Of a DNA stretch of 64,000 nt, positions 26,753 through 36,086 are shown piece after piece. Below the pieces are notes generated by a model, which saw only the letters and a program-made list of their open reading frames with translations, searched no databases and was not told the origin of the DNA. The stretch is from Nitrospiraceae bacterium (GTDB lineage: Bacteria > Nitrospirota > Nitrospiria > Nitrospirales > UBA8639). Where the stretch lies: contig JACKFF010000001.1 in NCBI GenBank assembly GCA_020632595.1, forward strand, positions 372,001 through 436,000. The letters run 5' to 3'. Position numbers and translations under genes: made by a program. Position 1 is the first letter of the stretch. The number at the start of each line of letters is the position of its first letter.

Positions 26753-28309
26753 TTAATGACGGAAATGGCGCATGCCCGTCATAATCATGGCCATCTTATG
26801 CTCATCCACGGCTTGGATGATCTCCTTATCCCGAATAGACCCTCCTGGCTGAATCACGGCGGTAATCCCTGCGCCTGCGGCGGCATCGATGCCATCACGA
26901 AATGGGAAAAAGGCATCGGAAGCCATCACGCACCCTTTGATGGGAAGATTCGCTTTCATTTGAGCCAGTTTCACCGAATCAACCCGGCTCATTTGGCCGG
27001 CGCCAATGCCGACGGTTTGGGTCTGCGTGGCAAAGACAATGGCATTAGACTTGACGTGCTTGCAGACTTTCCAGGCAAAATCGCAGGCTTGATACTCGTA
27101 GTCGGTCGGCTGCCGTTCGCTCGGCATGGATAACTCACCCATCTCATGCAACGACCCAAGATCCCGGTCCTGCACTAAGATCCCGCCCACAATTTTTTTC
27201 ATGTCCAACGCATCCCGTTGAGCACTTTCCAACGCACCCACCGCTAACAGCCTCAAATCTTTTTTCCGTTGAAGTTCAGCCAAGGCCTCTTCCGAAAATG
27301 AAGGCGCAATCAATACCTCCACAAACGTAGAGGTGATTTCTTTGGCCATGGCCAGATCGACGTTTCGATTACAGGCAATGACCCCGCCAAAAGCGGAGAC
27401 CGGATCCGTTTCTCGCGCCCGGACATAGGCCTCCACCGGCATATCCCCGATGGCGACCCCGCAGGGATTATTGTGTTTGACGATAACGACCGCCGTTTCA
27501 TCAAACTCCTTCACCAGTTCCAACGCCGCATTCGCATCTAAGTAATTATTATAGGACATGGCTTTGCCATGAAGTTGTTTGGCCTGACAAAGCGAGGCTT
27601 CTTTGGTCTGCCGGTCCCGGTATACCGCACCGGCCTGATGCGGATTCTCTCCATACCGTAGATCTTCGATCTTTTCATACGACAGACACAACAACGAGGG
27701 GAATTTTTGCTCTGAGGTATCGGCTAACTTGGAGGTGAGATAATTGGCGATCAGGCTGTCATACCTGGCGGTATGGTCAAAGACCTTTTTAGCTAACTCG
27801 CGTCGCAAGCCTAAAGAGACCGTTCCCGACTGCAAGGCCTCCAAGACCCGCTCATAATCCTGAGGATCGACCACCACCAGAACATCCTCATGGTTCTTGG
27901 CCGCCGACCGGAGCATGGAGGGTCCCCCGATATCAATGTTTTCAATGGCTTCTTCAAACGTACAACCAGGCTTCGCAATGGTCGCTTCAAATGGGTAGAG
28001 ATTCACGATCACGACATCGATGGGCTCAATTCCCTGCTCGTGCATTTGTCGCACGTGCGCATCCAACGAACGCCGCCCTAATAACCCACCATGAATCTTC
28101 GGATGTAACGTTTTCACCCGCCCGTTCAAGATTTCAGGAAACCCGGTGTAATCTGCCACCTCGGTCACGGCAACTCCGGCGTCCCGAAGCATCTTGGCGG
28201 TTCCACCTGTCGACAAAATATCCGCATCAAGTGCCGCCAACCCCTTGGCCATTTTCTCTAGACCGGTTTTATCGGATACGCTAATCAGCGCCTTTCCCAA
28301 TTTTGCCAT
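26753..28309 (-). CDS. purH: Bifunctional AICAR transformylase/IMP cyclohydrolase
   Basis: PurH carries out the last two steps to IMP. The 518-residue protein has the MGS-like cyclohydrolase domain first (ALISVSDKTGLEKMAKGL, STGGTAKMLRDAGV, about 1-145) and the AICAR transformylase domain after (LRYGENPHQAGAVYRD, VKHNNPCGVAIGD, SDAFFPFRDGIDAAA). ATG 28309 is chosen because GGAGA lies five bases upstream; a start five codons earlier has no site. It leads the purH-purD-tsaC set. Confidence 0.96.
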   Translation of the reverse strand: MAKLGKALISVSDKTGLEKMAKGLAALDADILSTGGTAKMLRDAGVAVTEVADYTGFPEILNGRVKTLHPKIHGGLLGRRSLDAHVRQMHEQGIEPIDVVIVNLYPFEATIAKPGCTFEEAIENIDIGGPSMLRSAAKNHEDVLVVVDPQDYERVLEALQSGTVSLGLRRELAKKVFDHTARYDSLIANYLTSKLADTSEQKFPSLLCLSYEKIEDLRYGENPHQAGAVYRDRQTKEASLCQAKQLHGKAMSYNNYLDANAALELVKEFDETAVVIVKHNNPCGVAIGDMPVEAYVRARETDPVSAFGGVIACNRNVDLAMAKEITSTFVEVLIAPSFSEEALAELQRKKDLRLLAVGALESAQRDALDMKKIVGGILVQDRDLGSLHEMGELSMPSERQPTDYEYQACDFAWKVCKHVKSNAIVFATQTQTVGIGAGQMSRVDSVKLAQMKANLPIKGCVMASDAFFPFRDGIDAAAGAGITAVIQPGGSIRDKEIIQAVDEHKMAMIMTGMRHFRH

Positions 28310-28873
28310 GTGTTCTCCTGCCACGCGTCTCTGTTAATGGGTAAAAAAGGAAAGTCAGCTTAGCAAATGACCTGAAGAACTTCAACGAATCCTGAAGATC
28401 ATGCCCCAAGGACCAGCACCCTATTCCTGCTCGTTACCCTATTCCACACCAGCGACATTTTCCTTTGCGAATCTTGAAATTTTGATGTTTCAGCACGACT
28501 ATTTTCTTATAAACCTCGCATCAGGAAGAGGCTGATTTTCATCCACAACATATTTCTTTATACACCCATAAAGCCAAATTCCGATTCTGCCGAAATAATA
28601 TATTGAAAGCCGGTTTAATATAATGGCAGTACCATCATTTTGGACAACCCCTCTGTCCATTTGGTTTCAGTAACAAAATTTTCTACTCACATGGTACGCG
28701 AAAAGGAGAGCCATGAGTATCAGGGGATTGTTGCATGTTCTGACCTATTCTGGCCGGCGAAAGCCACCTCCGGCCTAATATGACAACCAAAATTTCACCA
28801 TACTCACGAGTCATATTCCGTTACGATCTTTTTACAACACTGTAAGGACTCTCATAGTCATAAGGATTCATCG
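28310..28873. other. Intergenic stretch between divergent purH and a hypothetical gene
   Basis: These 564 bases hold no long gene. Most of it is A/T-rich and should contain the promoters for purH (minus) and for the downstream hypothetical (plus). The only coding signal is a 21-codon frame at 28713-28778 with a strong ribosome site, listed separately. Confidence 0.5.
28713..28778 (+). CDS. Possible 21-residue small ORF or leader peptide
   Basis: AAAAGGAGAG ends two bases before an ATG that opens a 21-codon frame ending MSIRGLLHVLTYSGRRKPPPA (shown split here: MSIRGLLHVL, TYSGRRKPPPA). The end of the frame is self-complementary: GGCCGG (from about 28752) pairs with CCGGCC before the TAA, and GGCGAAAGCC inside it makes a GNRA-loop hairpin. 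That combination suits a translated leader, but no amino-acid run or terminator T-tract is evident. It could also be chance. Confidence 0.3.
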   Translation: MSIRGLLHVLTYSGRRKPPPA

Positions 28874-29530
28874 ATGGATTTCACCCTGATGTTCGTTGTG
28901 TTGTTGGTATGTCTTGCATTCGGTGCCATTATGCTCACAGTAAGCATGGGTCCTCCAACAAAGAATAAAAAAGAAGAAAGCCGGATCCAGGGCACGAGCT
29001 TCATTCCATCACAAATGTTCATGGGTACCGATGGCGTTGGAGGCATTGCTGTCAACGACCAAACGCTCAAAATTTGCCTGTTATATAGTCCTGCTGTCCC
29101 ACCACGATTGATTCATATTTCAAGCCTGGTCGGTTCGTTCTTAGTGAAAAATGGAGAAGTCCTTAACGAAGCGCTAAGAACTGCCCCAAAAGCACTCATC
29201 TCATTTCAAAAACTTATGCACGCAAACGCAGAAAGATTGATTAAGAGTTGGCAGGCCTCCTCTTCCCAAAAAGACAACCAGCGAATCGACCTCATGGTGT
29301 GGATCCACGATGAAGACGAACCGTTCCATGTTGTTAATTTCCTCAATATGGAAACCAAAGAAGGGGGCATTCTCTTTGAAAAATACTTAGATACGGCAAC
29401 ACATTGGCACAAAGTTTTGAATGGACTGATACTCCAAGCCGACCAGCTCGCGTGTCTTCAGATAGAATCGGACCAGAATGCCACAGAACAGCCGACAAAG
29501 AACCCTGCTTTAACAAGCGCAGCCTCATAG
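28874..29530 (+). CDS. Membrane-anchored hypothetical protein
   Basis: The 218-residue protein has one N-terminal hydrophobic segment (residues about 4-26) followed by a soluble domain of mixed alpha/beta character with no motif I recognise. The C-terminal tail is Thr/Asn/Ala-rich. Asp/Glu-rich stretches such as WIHDEDEPFHV occur. The ATG is preceded by a weak AAGGATTC. It stands alone. Confidence 0.65.
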   Translation: MDFTLMFVVLLVCLAFGAIMLTVSMGPPTKNKKEESRIQGTSFIPSQMFMGTDGVGGIAVNDQTLKICLLYSPAVPPRLIHISSLVGSFLVKNGEVLNEALRTAPKALISFQKLMHANAERLIKSWQASSSQKDNQRIDLMVWIHDEDEPFHVVNFLNMETKEGGILFEKYLDTATHWHKVLNGLILQADQLACLQIESDQNATEQPTKNPALTSAAS

Positions 29531-29893
29531 ATTCTGCGCTCCTGTCTCACCAGCCGTATCCCCAGACTCCATAGTTCCTCTCTTCTCCACTTCCGCAAAT
29601 TCCTACTTTTGGCGTTCCTCAAAATCTCAAACGGTTGTCAGTACCCCACCCATTCGTGAATACCGGGCCTGACCTACTCGGCTCTTCCAGGAATTCCAAC
29701 AGTCACTTGTAATTTTTACAGCATAGATCCCCCACACAATTCACAGACACACCAAAAAGCGCGCGAGGAACGCTCCCCTTCAAATGGGGAATGGTGCAGG
29801 CCACCGCTTTGACGTTCGCTTCATCTTAATACTCATTGGGCCTACTCCTAAGGCCGTTTGCATTCATCTTTCAAGCAAGGAAACCGTTCTCTC
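29531..29893 (+). other. Gene-free interval with one small hairpin
   Basis: No supported gene is present in these 363 bases. A 5-bp stem TCCCC (29774-29778) / GGGGA (29786-29790) with a 7-base loop lies about 100 bases before the ankyrin gene, without a T-run. I see no tRNA, repeat or clear promoter. Confidence 0.4.
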
Positions 29894-30679
29894 ATGCCCC
29901 AATCACGTGAATTCACGATAGTCAAATATGTGATGGTATGTATTGGCATTCTTCTATCCTATGCATTGGCGTCAGAGTGGAACACCTTCTCCTTCTCCCA
30001 AGAACCCGATCTTCTTCAAGCCATCCAAAATCGTAATTTGCCCCTGGTTCAGAAGCTGGTCTCTCAAGGATCCGATGTCAATCAGCGCACCCCACAAGGA
30101 GCGACGCCTCTCCATTTTTCCGCAAGATCCGGACAATTTACGATGACTCGTCTTCTGTTACAAAAAGGCGCAGACCCTGAGGCTATTTATCAGTCCGAAT
30201 GGACGCCTCTCCATTTCGCCGCGAAGGGAGGACATGTGGATATCGCCGACCTCCTCCTTCAACACGGTGCGCCCGTGGATGGTTTTAAAGGAAAAATCAC
30301 GCCACTCCACATTGCCGTGCAAGAGCATCACCACCGGATGGCGTCTTTTCTGTTAGCTCACGGCGCAACGGTCCAATCCTCATTTAAGGAAGGCTGGACG
30401 GCGCTGCACATCGCCGCACAAACGGGAGATGCCGACATGACTCGCCTGCTTCTGGATTCCGGCGCGCCGATCGATGCCACCAATACCATTGGCATCACGC
30501 CCCTTCATTCTGCCGCTCTTTCCGGCCAACGGAATCTGACCCACTATCTGCTGTCACGTGGAGCCACCTGCTCTCTTCCCTCACAACCACTCCAAAGTTC
30601 CACTTCTACCGCATCCGGTCAACTGTATGCGGCTCTTCAGGAAGTCTTCCAGCACTGTCCTACTCCTCTAGCTTCCTAA
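29894..30679 (+). CDS. Ankyrin-repeat protein with N-terminal membrane/signal segment
   Basis: From ATG 29894 the protein has 261 residues. A hydrophobic segment (about residues 11-28, KYVMVCIGILLSYALAS) acts as signal or anchor, so export is inferred. About six ankyrin repeats follow, each with a core such as TPLHFAAKGGHVDIADLLLQ, GAPVDGFKGKITPLHIAV and GWTALHIAAQTGDADM. The C-terminus has a Cys-containing Ser/Thr-rich tail. A TTG 36 bases upstream is a possible but poorer start. Ankyrin repeats bind proteins; the partner is unknown and there is no operon context. Confidence 0.85.
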   Translation: MPQSREFTIVKYVMVCIGILLSYALASEWNTFSFSQEPDLLQAIQNRNLPLVQKLVSQGSDVNQRTPQGATPLHFSARSGQFTMTRLLLQKGADPEAIYQSEWTPLHFAAKGGHVDIADLLLQHGAPVDGFKGKITPLHIAVQEHHHRMASFLLAHGATVQSSFKEGWTALHIAAQTGDADMTRLLLDSGAPIDATNTIGITPLHSAALSGQRNLTHYLLSRGATCSLPSQPLQSSTSTASGQLYAALQEVFQHCPTPLAS

Positions 30680-30838
30680 TTTTCCTGTAATTGCTGAAGC
30701 AATCTCAGATCAGAAATTGTACTCAGAACAACATCTGCAAGCACATATTACTTCCCTGATTTTTCTAAATTCGAGGGCCGTGACCTAATTTTGGATTTTG
30801 GTTGTATAAAGTGTTATAAGTACGTGGGGAGTATTTGA

Positions 30839-31279
30839 ATGGAAACCTTAAGTGAATTCCTCCGAAAACAAAAAGCAGCTGACAATCCTGAAGAGCGTGC
30901 CCAACGCCAAGAGGCATGGCTGTCTGCTCTGAACAAACTGTTTGCAAAAATTCAATCATGGCTTGCGGAAGCGGAAAAAGAAAATTTAATCGAGACAAGC
31001 ATCCACCGGGTAAATCATATTGAAGAAAGCCTTGGCACATTGCAGGTTCCTCGCCTAACTCTGAAAGTGGATCACAAAACAATTACTCTAAAGCCAATTG
31101 GTGCAACAATAATTGGCGCGGATGGTCGAGTAGATATGGTGACTACAAAAGGAACTTTTATGTTTCTATACCTAGCCGACCAGGACAAGTGGGTACATGG
31201 GTCTGGAACGAGACCATCTGAATTCCGTGAATTAACTGAAACAATCTTTACTGATCTCCTCAAACGCGCTCTAGCGTGA
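30839..31279 (+). CDS. Hypothetical protein, first gene of a coupled pair
   Basis: The 146-residue protein is soluble, with a helical and charged N-terminal half (METLSEFLRKQKAADNPEE, then AWLSALNKLFAKIQSWLAEA) and a beta-rich second half (LTLKVDHKTITLKPIGATI). Start and stop are well defined: its TGA overlaps the GTG of the next gene (GTGA at 31276-31279). I do not recognise a domain. Tight coupling to a gene with a HEPN-like motif suggests a partner or regulator role. Confidence 0.7.
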   Translation: METLSEFLRKQKAADNPEERAQRQEAWLSALNKLFAKIQSWLAEAEKENLIETSIHRVNHIEESLGTLQVPRLTLKVDHKTITLKPIGATIIGADGRVDMVTTKGTFMFLYLADQDKWVHGSGTRPSEFRELTETIFTDLLKRALA

Positions 31280-31761
31280 CTGACCTTGACGCAATCCTTC
31301 AAGCTTATCAGGCCTCCATTGATTGCCTGAATATTGTCGGCGACTTACTTGCCAAATCAACAAAAGGAAAAACATTCCACAATACGATCTTTTTCGGTAA
31401 ATCCCCGAATGAGGCTCAGGAACTGCTTGTTTTTAGCAAAGAAGAGCAGTCTGATTCCACGATCCTTTCTCTTCTCTCCGGGTTTGAGAAACTAATTTTC
31501 GATCATCTCGCAACACCGCTGCCAATAAAAGCATCGAGTAAAGAAGGTTTTAGCGGCCTGAACGATGCCATCAAACAATTTGAAAGCCAGGTTTCAACAC
31601 CCACTTACAATGACGTCGAACGTCTCTGCGGTTATAGACATTGGGTCGCCCACGGGAAAAGGTGGGAAAAACCTAGTTCTGCTGATCCAGCAAACACCCA
31701 CAACTGTCTCATCGAATTCATGCGTCAAGCGTCTATCCTGCAAATAAAATCCTTGTCCTAG
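31276..31761 (+). CDS. HEPN-motif-containing hypothetical protein
   Basis: The 161-residue, mostly helical protein contains RHWVAHGKRW at residues 121-130, an Rx4H motif followed by Gly, the active-site signature of HEPN ribonucleases (typically RxxxxH, often with AHG). It starts with GTG overlapping the previous stop, so synthesis is coupled. An intrinsic terminator follows at 31808. A toxin-antitoxin or RNA-processing role is inference; the first gene is not the MNT-type nucleotidyltransferase usually paired with HEPN. Confidence 0.65.
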   Translation: MTDLDAILQAYQASIDCLNIVGDLLAKSTKGKTFHNTIFFGKSPNEAQELLVFSKEEQSDSTILSLLSGFEKLIFDHLATPLPIKASSKEGFSGLNDAIKQFESQVSTPTYNDVERLCGYRHWVAHGKRWEKPSSADPANTHNCLIEFMRQASILQIKSLS

Positions 31762-31807
31762 GTTGGGCGAAAATTTCTGTTCCTCATTCCTAACACGTTA
31801 AGAAATC

Positions 31808-31833
31808 TTAGGTTGTGCAAACCTGATTTTTTT
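31808..31833 (+). terminator. Intrinsic terminator after the HEPN-motif gene
   Basis: The sequence TTAGGTT-GTGCA-AACCTGA forms a stem of seven pairs (one GU) with a 5-base loop, followed directly by seven T residues (31827-31833). It lies about 46 bases after the stop codon and ends the two-gene unit starting at 30839. Confidence 0.7.
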
Positions 31834-32015
31834 GAATTTCTAGGGTCAATTCTTCTCTCATTCGTACTTATAAAAAAATCCACGTAAACAATTGTGAGGA
31901 TCTAAAATATTCCTTTTAAAACCCAGCAATGGCTACTTCCGGGAGAGGATCCAGTCACGGAACAACTATCAAAAAAAATTTCTGATGATGGAAAAATGAA
32001 ATCGGCATTTCCTCT

Positions 32016-32894
32016 ATGAGCTGGATGTATTTTGCTCTGTTGGCGGCACTCAGCGAATCCCTGAAAGACCTACTGAGTAAGCAGGGAGTGCGATCCGTCT
32101 CCCCTCAACTGGCGGCTTTAGCCGCTGGTGCGACTCCCATTCCCATACTTCTGAGCATTGTACTGTTCACGGATTCAGTCCCTTTGCTGGGCCCCAGGTA
32201 TGGGTGGGCACTGCTCATTGGAGGAACATTGAATATCCTGGCCCTGTTCCAATTCATGAGGGCCTTACAAAGTTCTGATCTGTCCCTGGCCATTCCCTTC
32301 GTTTCCTTTACTCCTCTTTTTTTATTGATCACCTCACCTTTCCTGGTCGGGGATATCCCAACGACACAGGATATCGTGGGCATCTTCTGTATTGTGGGGG
32401 GAGCGTATGTCCTACACATTCAGTCAATACACCATGGTTTTCTTGCGCCATTGTTCGCAATCTTTCGAGAACCGGGTCCAAGGCGAATGCTTTCCGTGGC
32501 GTTCATATATAGCCTCACGTCGAATTTTGACAAAATCGGCGTGCAGAATTCCTCTCCTCTCTTTTGGAGCCTCTCCATTTCCAGCGTGATGACCATCGGG
32601 TTTGTGTTCTTGCTACGATTCCTGCCGGGAAAGAATATTGCCGCTCCTCGCCCGACCACTCTCGTCATCCTTTTGCTCGTCGGCCTGTTTCAGACCATAG
32701 GCCTCCTCGTTCACAATACCGCTCTCAGTCTGGGACCGGTTCCTTCCGTCATCGCCATAAAGCGATCGAGTATTCTCTTCGCCGTCATGTGGGGATGGAT
32801 GTTTTTGAAGGAAAAATACGTAGGGGAGCGGTTGATTGGCGCAGTCTTGATGATGATCGGAGTTGTCGTATTAGGTTTCGGGTACACGGACTAA
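32016..32894 (+). CDS. EamA/DMT-family inner-membrane transporter
   Basis: The 292-residue protein is strongly hydrophobic, with ten predicted helices in two homologous five-helix halves (second half from about residue 148, IYSLTSNFDKIGVQNSS onward). The last helices show the EamA block VPSVIAIKRSSILFAVMWGWMFLKE and LIGAVLMMIGVVVLGFGY. Members export or import metabolites, and the substrate cannot be predicted. It is convergent with nuoN. Confidence 0.88.
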   Translation: MSWMYFALLAALSESLKDLLSKQGVRSVSPQLAALAAGATPIPILLSIVLFTDSVPLLGPRYGWALLIGGTLNILALFQFMRALQSSDLSLAIPFVSFTPLFLLITSPFLVGDIPTTQDIVGIFCIVGGAYVLHIQSIHHGFLAPLFAIFREPGPRRMLSVAFIYSLTSNFDKIGVQNSSPLFWSLSISSVMTIGFVFLLRFLPGKNIAAPRPTTLVILLLVGLFQTIGLLVHNTALSLGPVPSVIAIKRSSILFAVMWGWMFLKEKYVGERLIGAVLMMIGVVVLGFGYTD

Positions 32895-32896
32895 CC

Positions 32897-32911
32897 TTGT
32901 CGGCCCGACAA
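32897..32911. terminator. Hairpin between convergent EamA gene and nuoN
   Basis: A perfect stem TTGTCG/CGACAA (32897-32902, 32906-32911) with a 3-base loop lies 3 bp after the transporter stop codon and 39 bp past the end of nuoN on the minus strand. No T-run follows on either side, so terminator function is uncertain. Confidence 0.35.
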
Positions 32912-32949
32912 CCAACCGAAAGACATGAGTTGAATCACACAACCGAGAG

Positions 32950-34431
32950 TTATTTCAGGGAGAGAGAGGAAAGTTCGGCAACCGAAACCAGCGGACCTGG
33001 AAAGATTCCGAGCAAAACCACACCGGCAACGGCGCAGGCCAACACAAAGGATACCTGGGGAGAAAGGACCAACCGGGTATGCAATTCCTGTTCGGAGGAT
33101 GGCTCACGCATATACATCACCATGACAATGCGCAAATAGAAAAAAGCCGAAATGGCGGCAAAGATCAATCCAATGATCGCCAGCCATGCCAATCCGGCAT
33201 TAACCGCCGCCATGAAAAGATACAGTTTCCCAATGAACCCGGCGGTGGGAGGAATACCCGCCAACGACACCATAAATACCAACATGAGAAACGCGCCACC
33301 CTTATGTCGCTTGGCCAATCCGGTGAAATCTTCTATTTCCTCGCCTTCCAGGCCACCCTTCCGTAATACGGCCACCATGGAAAATGCTCCTATCGTCATA
33401 AACGAATAAATGGCCAGATAGAGCATCAGGCTCGAAACGCCCTGAGACGAAACCGCTCCTTCTATCCCGGCCCACCCGGCGACCACGACACCAATCAATG
33501 CATAACCCGCATGGGCAATGCTGGAATAGGCCAGCATCCGTTTCACGTTGGTCTGAACAATGGCCACAAGATTGCCAAGAGCCACAGTGATAATACATAT
33601 AACCAGGATCAATAAATTCCAATCCGGTTTGATTCCACCGAAGGCTTCCAGAAGCACACGAAGGAACGCAGCAAAGCTGGCCGCCTTGGAAGCCACCGCC
33701 ATAAACGCCGTCACAGACGTCGGGGCTCCTTCATATACATCAGGCGTCCACATATGAAAGGGCACTGCCGCGACTTTAAATCCAAATCCCACAATCAGCA
33801 GCATGAGCGAAATAAAGACCAACGGGTCATCGATCCCGCGCCCATTGACCACGGCTGCGATTTCCACCAGCCGAGTACTCCCAGTGACACCGAAAATAAT
33901 CGAAATCCCATAGAGCAAAATTCCTGAGGAAAAGGCTCCCAACACAAAATATTTAGCCGAAGATTCGATTGACCGCAGCTCAAATCGCTTGAACCCGGCC
34001 ATAATATAGAGGGTAATCGACATCAGTTCGATTCCCAGATAGATCGTGAGCAAATCAGCCCCGGATACCATCACCATCATTCCGGTCAATGCCAACAGGA
34101 CAAATGCGTAGTATTCCGCGAGCTGGATCTTTTCCTCTTTAAGGTAACCCATTGACAATAAAATGGTCAGACCACTCACCAGATACAGCAACATTTTCCA
34201 AAATACGGCATACGAATCCACGACCACTAAATCACTAAAGGCCATCACCCGCTCACCAAACCCGTTCACCGTCACCACGCTGCCGACCACCAGAATGCCG
34301 AGACTCATCCACGCCAGGAGATCTTTTTTGTGTGCAGGCGTAATGGGATCAAGAACGAGAATCAGACAGGCCATGCCCACAATGAGCAATTCAGGAAGAA
34401 TGAGAACAAGATCGGCGAGAGGAAGCGTCAT
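32950..34431 (-). CDS. nuoN: NADH-quinone oxidoreductase subunit N
   Basis: NuoN is one of the three antiporter-like proton-pumping membrane subunits of complex I. The 493-residue protein has about 14 helices and the family blocks including SGADLLTIYLGIELMS (conserved Glu), PFHMWTPDVYEGAPTSVTAF and NVKRMLAYSSIAHAGYALIG. Its start overlaps the nuoM stop by four bases. It is the last gene of the operon. Confidence 0.97.
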   Translation of the reverse strand: MTLPLADLVLILPELLIVGMACLILVLDPITPAHKKDLLAWMSLGILVVGSVVTVNGFGERVMAFSDLVVVDSYAVFWKMLLYLVSGLTILLSMGYLKEEKIQLAEYYAFVLLALTGMMVMVSGADLLTIYLGIELMSITLYIMAGFKRFELRSIESSAKYFVLGAFSSGILLYGISIIFGVTGSTRLVEIAAVVNGRGIDDPLVFISLMLLIVGFGFKVAAVPFHMWTPDVYEGAPTSVTAFMAVASKAASFAAFLRVLLEAFGGIKPDWNLLILVICIITVALGNLVAIVQTNVKRMLAYSSIAHAGYALIGVVVAGWAGIEGAVSSQGVSSLMLYLAIYSFMTIGAFSMVAVLRKGGLEGEEIEDFTGLAKRHKGGAFLMLVFMVSLAGIPPTAGFIGKLYLFMAAVNAGLAWLAIIGLIFAAISAFFYLRIVMVMYMREPSSEQELHTRLVLSPQVSFVLACAVAGVVLLGIFPGPLVSVAELSSLSLK

Positions 34432-36011
34432 GGGGCAACATCACCCTTCATGATGAGTCGATGCCCAGATGGCTCGGCCGTCATCGCCAGGGTGTGCCCT
34501 CGGCCATCTCCCCCCTCCTGAACCATGACTGATGTAGATTGAGACGCGATGACCCGCGCCACGCTCGCATGCATCACATCCAACAACGGTTTCGGATAAA
34601 GCCCGATCCAAAACACCAACACCACCAATGGAACCAGCATGCCGAATTCACGGACATTCAAGTCAGTTAATTTGGGGAGCATCTGCGGAGAGGCCGGCCC
34701 ATAGATCATCCGTTGCACCAAATACAAAATATAGGCGGCAGCTAAAATAATCCCTAAAGCCGCGAGAGTCCCTGTCAGTTTGCTCCAGGCAAAGGTTCCA
34801 ACCAGGACTAAAAACTCTCCGACAAAACTATTCATGCCTGGAAGACCAACCGACGACAACGCAAAAATCACAAAAAATGTTGCGTATTTTGGCATTGCGT
34901 TCGCCAACCCGCCATTATCGGTAATTTGCCGGCTATGCGTCCGTTCGTAAATGATGCCCACACACATAAAGAGCGCGCCGGTCGTAATGCCATGGTTGAT
35001 CATCTGAAGGATCGCACCCTCAATACCCTGGGCATTTAACGCAAAAATTCCCAGTGTGACAAACCCCATGTGACTGACACTGGAATAGGCAATAAGTTTC
35101 TTGAGGTCCGCTTGCGCTAACGCCATATAGGCGCCATAAATAATGGCGATGACCGACAGAGTCATGATGAACGGGGTGTACGCAACCGAGGCATCAGGCA
35201 ACATGGGCAAGGAAAATCGTAAAAACCCATAGGTTCCCATCTTGAGCAAGACACTTGCGAGAATGATGCTCCCGGCAGTGGGGGCTTCAACATGGGCGTC
35301 AGGGAGCCACGTATGAAAGGGAAACATGGGGACTTTCACCGCAAACGCGGCAAAGAAGGCCCAGAACAAGAGGGATTGCAAGCCAGGAGCATAGGACGCG
35401 TGCGTTAAAGCCAAAATATCAAAGGTTCGCCCACCTTCAAAAAACAGCACCAGAATCGCTACCAGCAGCAAGATACTCCCGGCCAGGGTATAGAGGAAAA
35501 ACTTGATCGCCGCATAGACACGATTGGGCCCACCCCAGACGCCAATCAGGAGATACATCGGAATCAGCATGGTTTCCCAAAACACATAAAACAGCACAAA
35601 ATCCAAGGCCGCAAAGACGCCGATCGTCGCCGTCTCCATCACCAACAAACTGATCAGGAATTCTTTCATTCTGGTTTGAACCGACGTCCAGGAGACGAGG
35701 ATACAAAGAGGAGTGAGAAAGGTGGTTAAGAGGACAAGCGGCATGCTGATCCCATCCACACCCAGGGAATAATGAATGGCGGGAGAATCAATCCAGAGAT
35801 GCTTTTCCACAAATTGCATGCCGGCCTGAGCATTGTCGAACGCAACCCACAGGGGCAATGAGACCAGCAAGGTCAGGATGGAGACCGTCAACGCAATAGA
35901 CCGTGAAAGTGCCTCGTGAGCGAGTAAAACCGCGACCACTCCGAGCAGCGGGAGGATCAGCACGATCGTGAGCCAGGGAATCCCACCTGTGGGAATAACC
36001 ATCTCAGTCAC
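34428..36011 (-). CDS. nuoM: NADH-quinone oxidoreductase subunit M
   Basis: NuoM is a 527-residue antiporter-like subunit with about 14 helices. It shows the conserved Glu in LFYVFWETMLIPMYLLIGVWGG, the Lys region FAVKVPMFPFHTWLPDAHVEAPTAGS and ADLKKLIAYSSVSHMGFVTLG. It ends four bases into nuoN and starts about 75 bp after nuoL. One copy only, so this is not the duplicated-nuoM arrangement known from some nitrite oxidisers. Confidence 0.97.
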   Translation of the reverse strand: MTEMVIPTGGIPWLTIVLILPLLGVVAVLLAHEALSRSIALTVSILTLLVSLPLWVAFDNAQAGMQFVEKHLWIDSPAIHYSLGVDGISMPLVLLTTFLTPLCILVSWTSVQTRMKEFLISLLVMETATIGVFAALDFVLFYVFWETMLIPMYLLIGVWGGPNRVYAAIKFFLYTLAGSILLLVAILVLFFEGGRTFDILALTHASYAPGLQSLLFWAFFAAFAVKVPMFPFHTWLPDAHVEAPTAGSIILASVLLKMGTYGFLRFSLPMLPDASVAYTPFIMTLSVIAIIYGAYMALAQADLKKLIAYSSVSHMGFVTLGIFALNAQGIEGAILQMINHGITTGALFMCVGIIYERTHSRQITDNGGLANAMPKYATFFVIFALSSVGLPGMNSFVGEFLVLVGTFAWSKLTGTLAALGIILAAAYILYLVQRMIYGPASPQMLPKLTDLNVREFGMLVPLVVLVFWIGLYPKPLLDVMHASVARVIASQSTSVMVQEGGDGRGHTLAMTAEPSGHRLIMKGDVAP

Positions 36012-36086
36012 GATTCAAAGTTCTCCTGCCATACGGTTGCCTGTTGAACCATCACGAGTACCCCATCATACGTTCACCCATCCACA

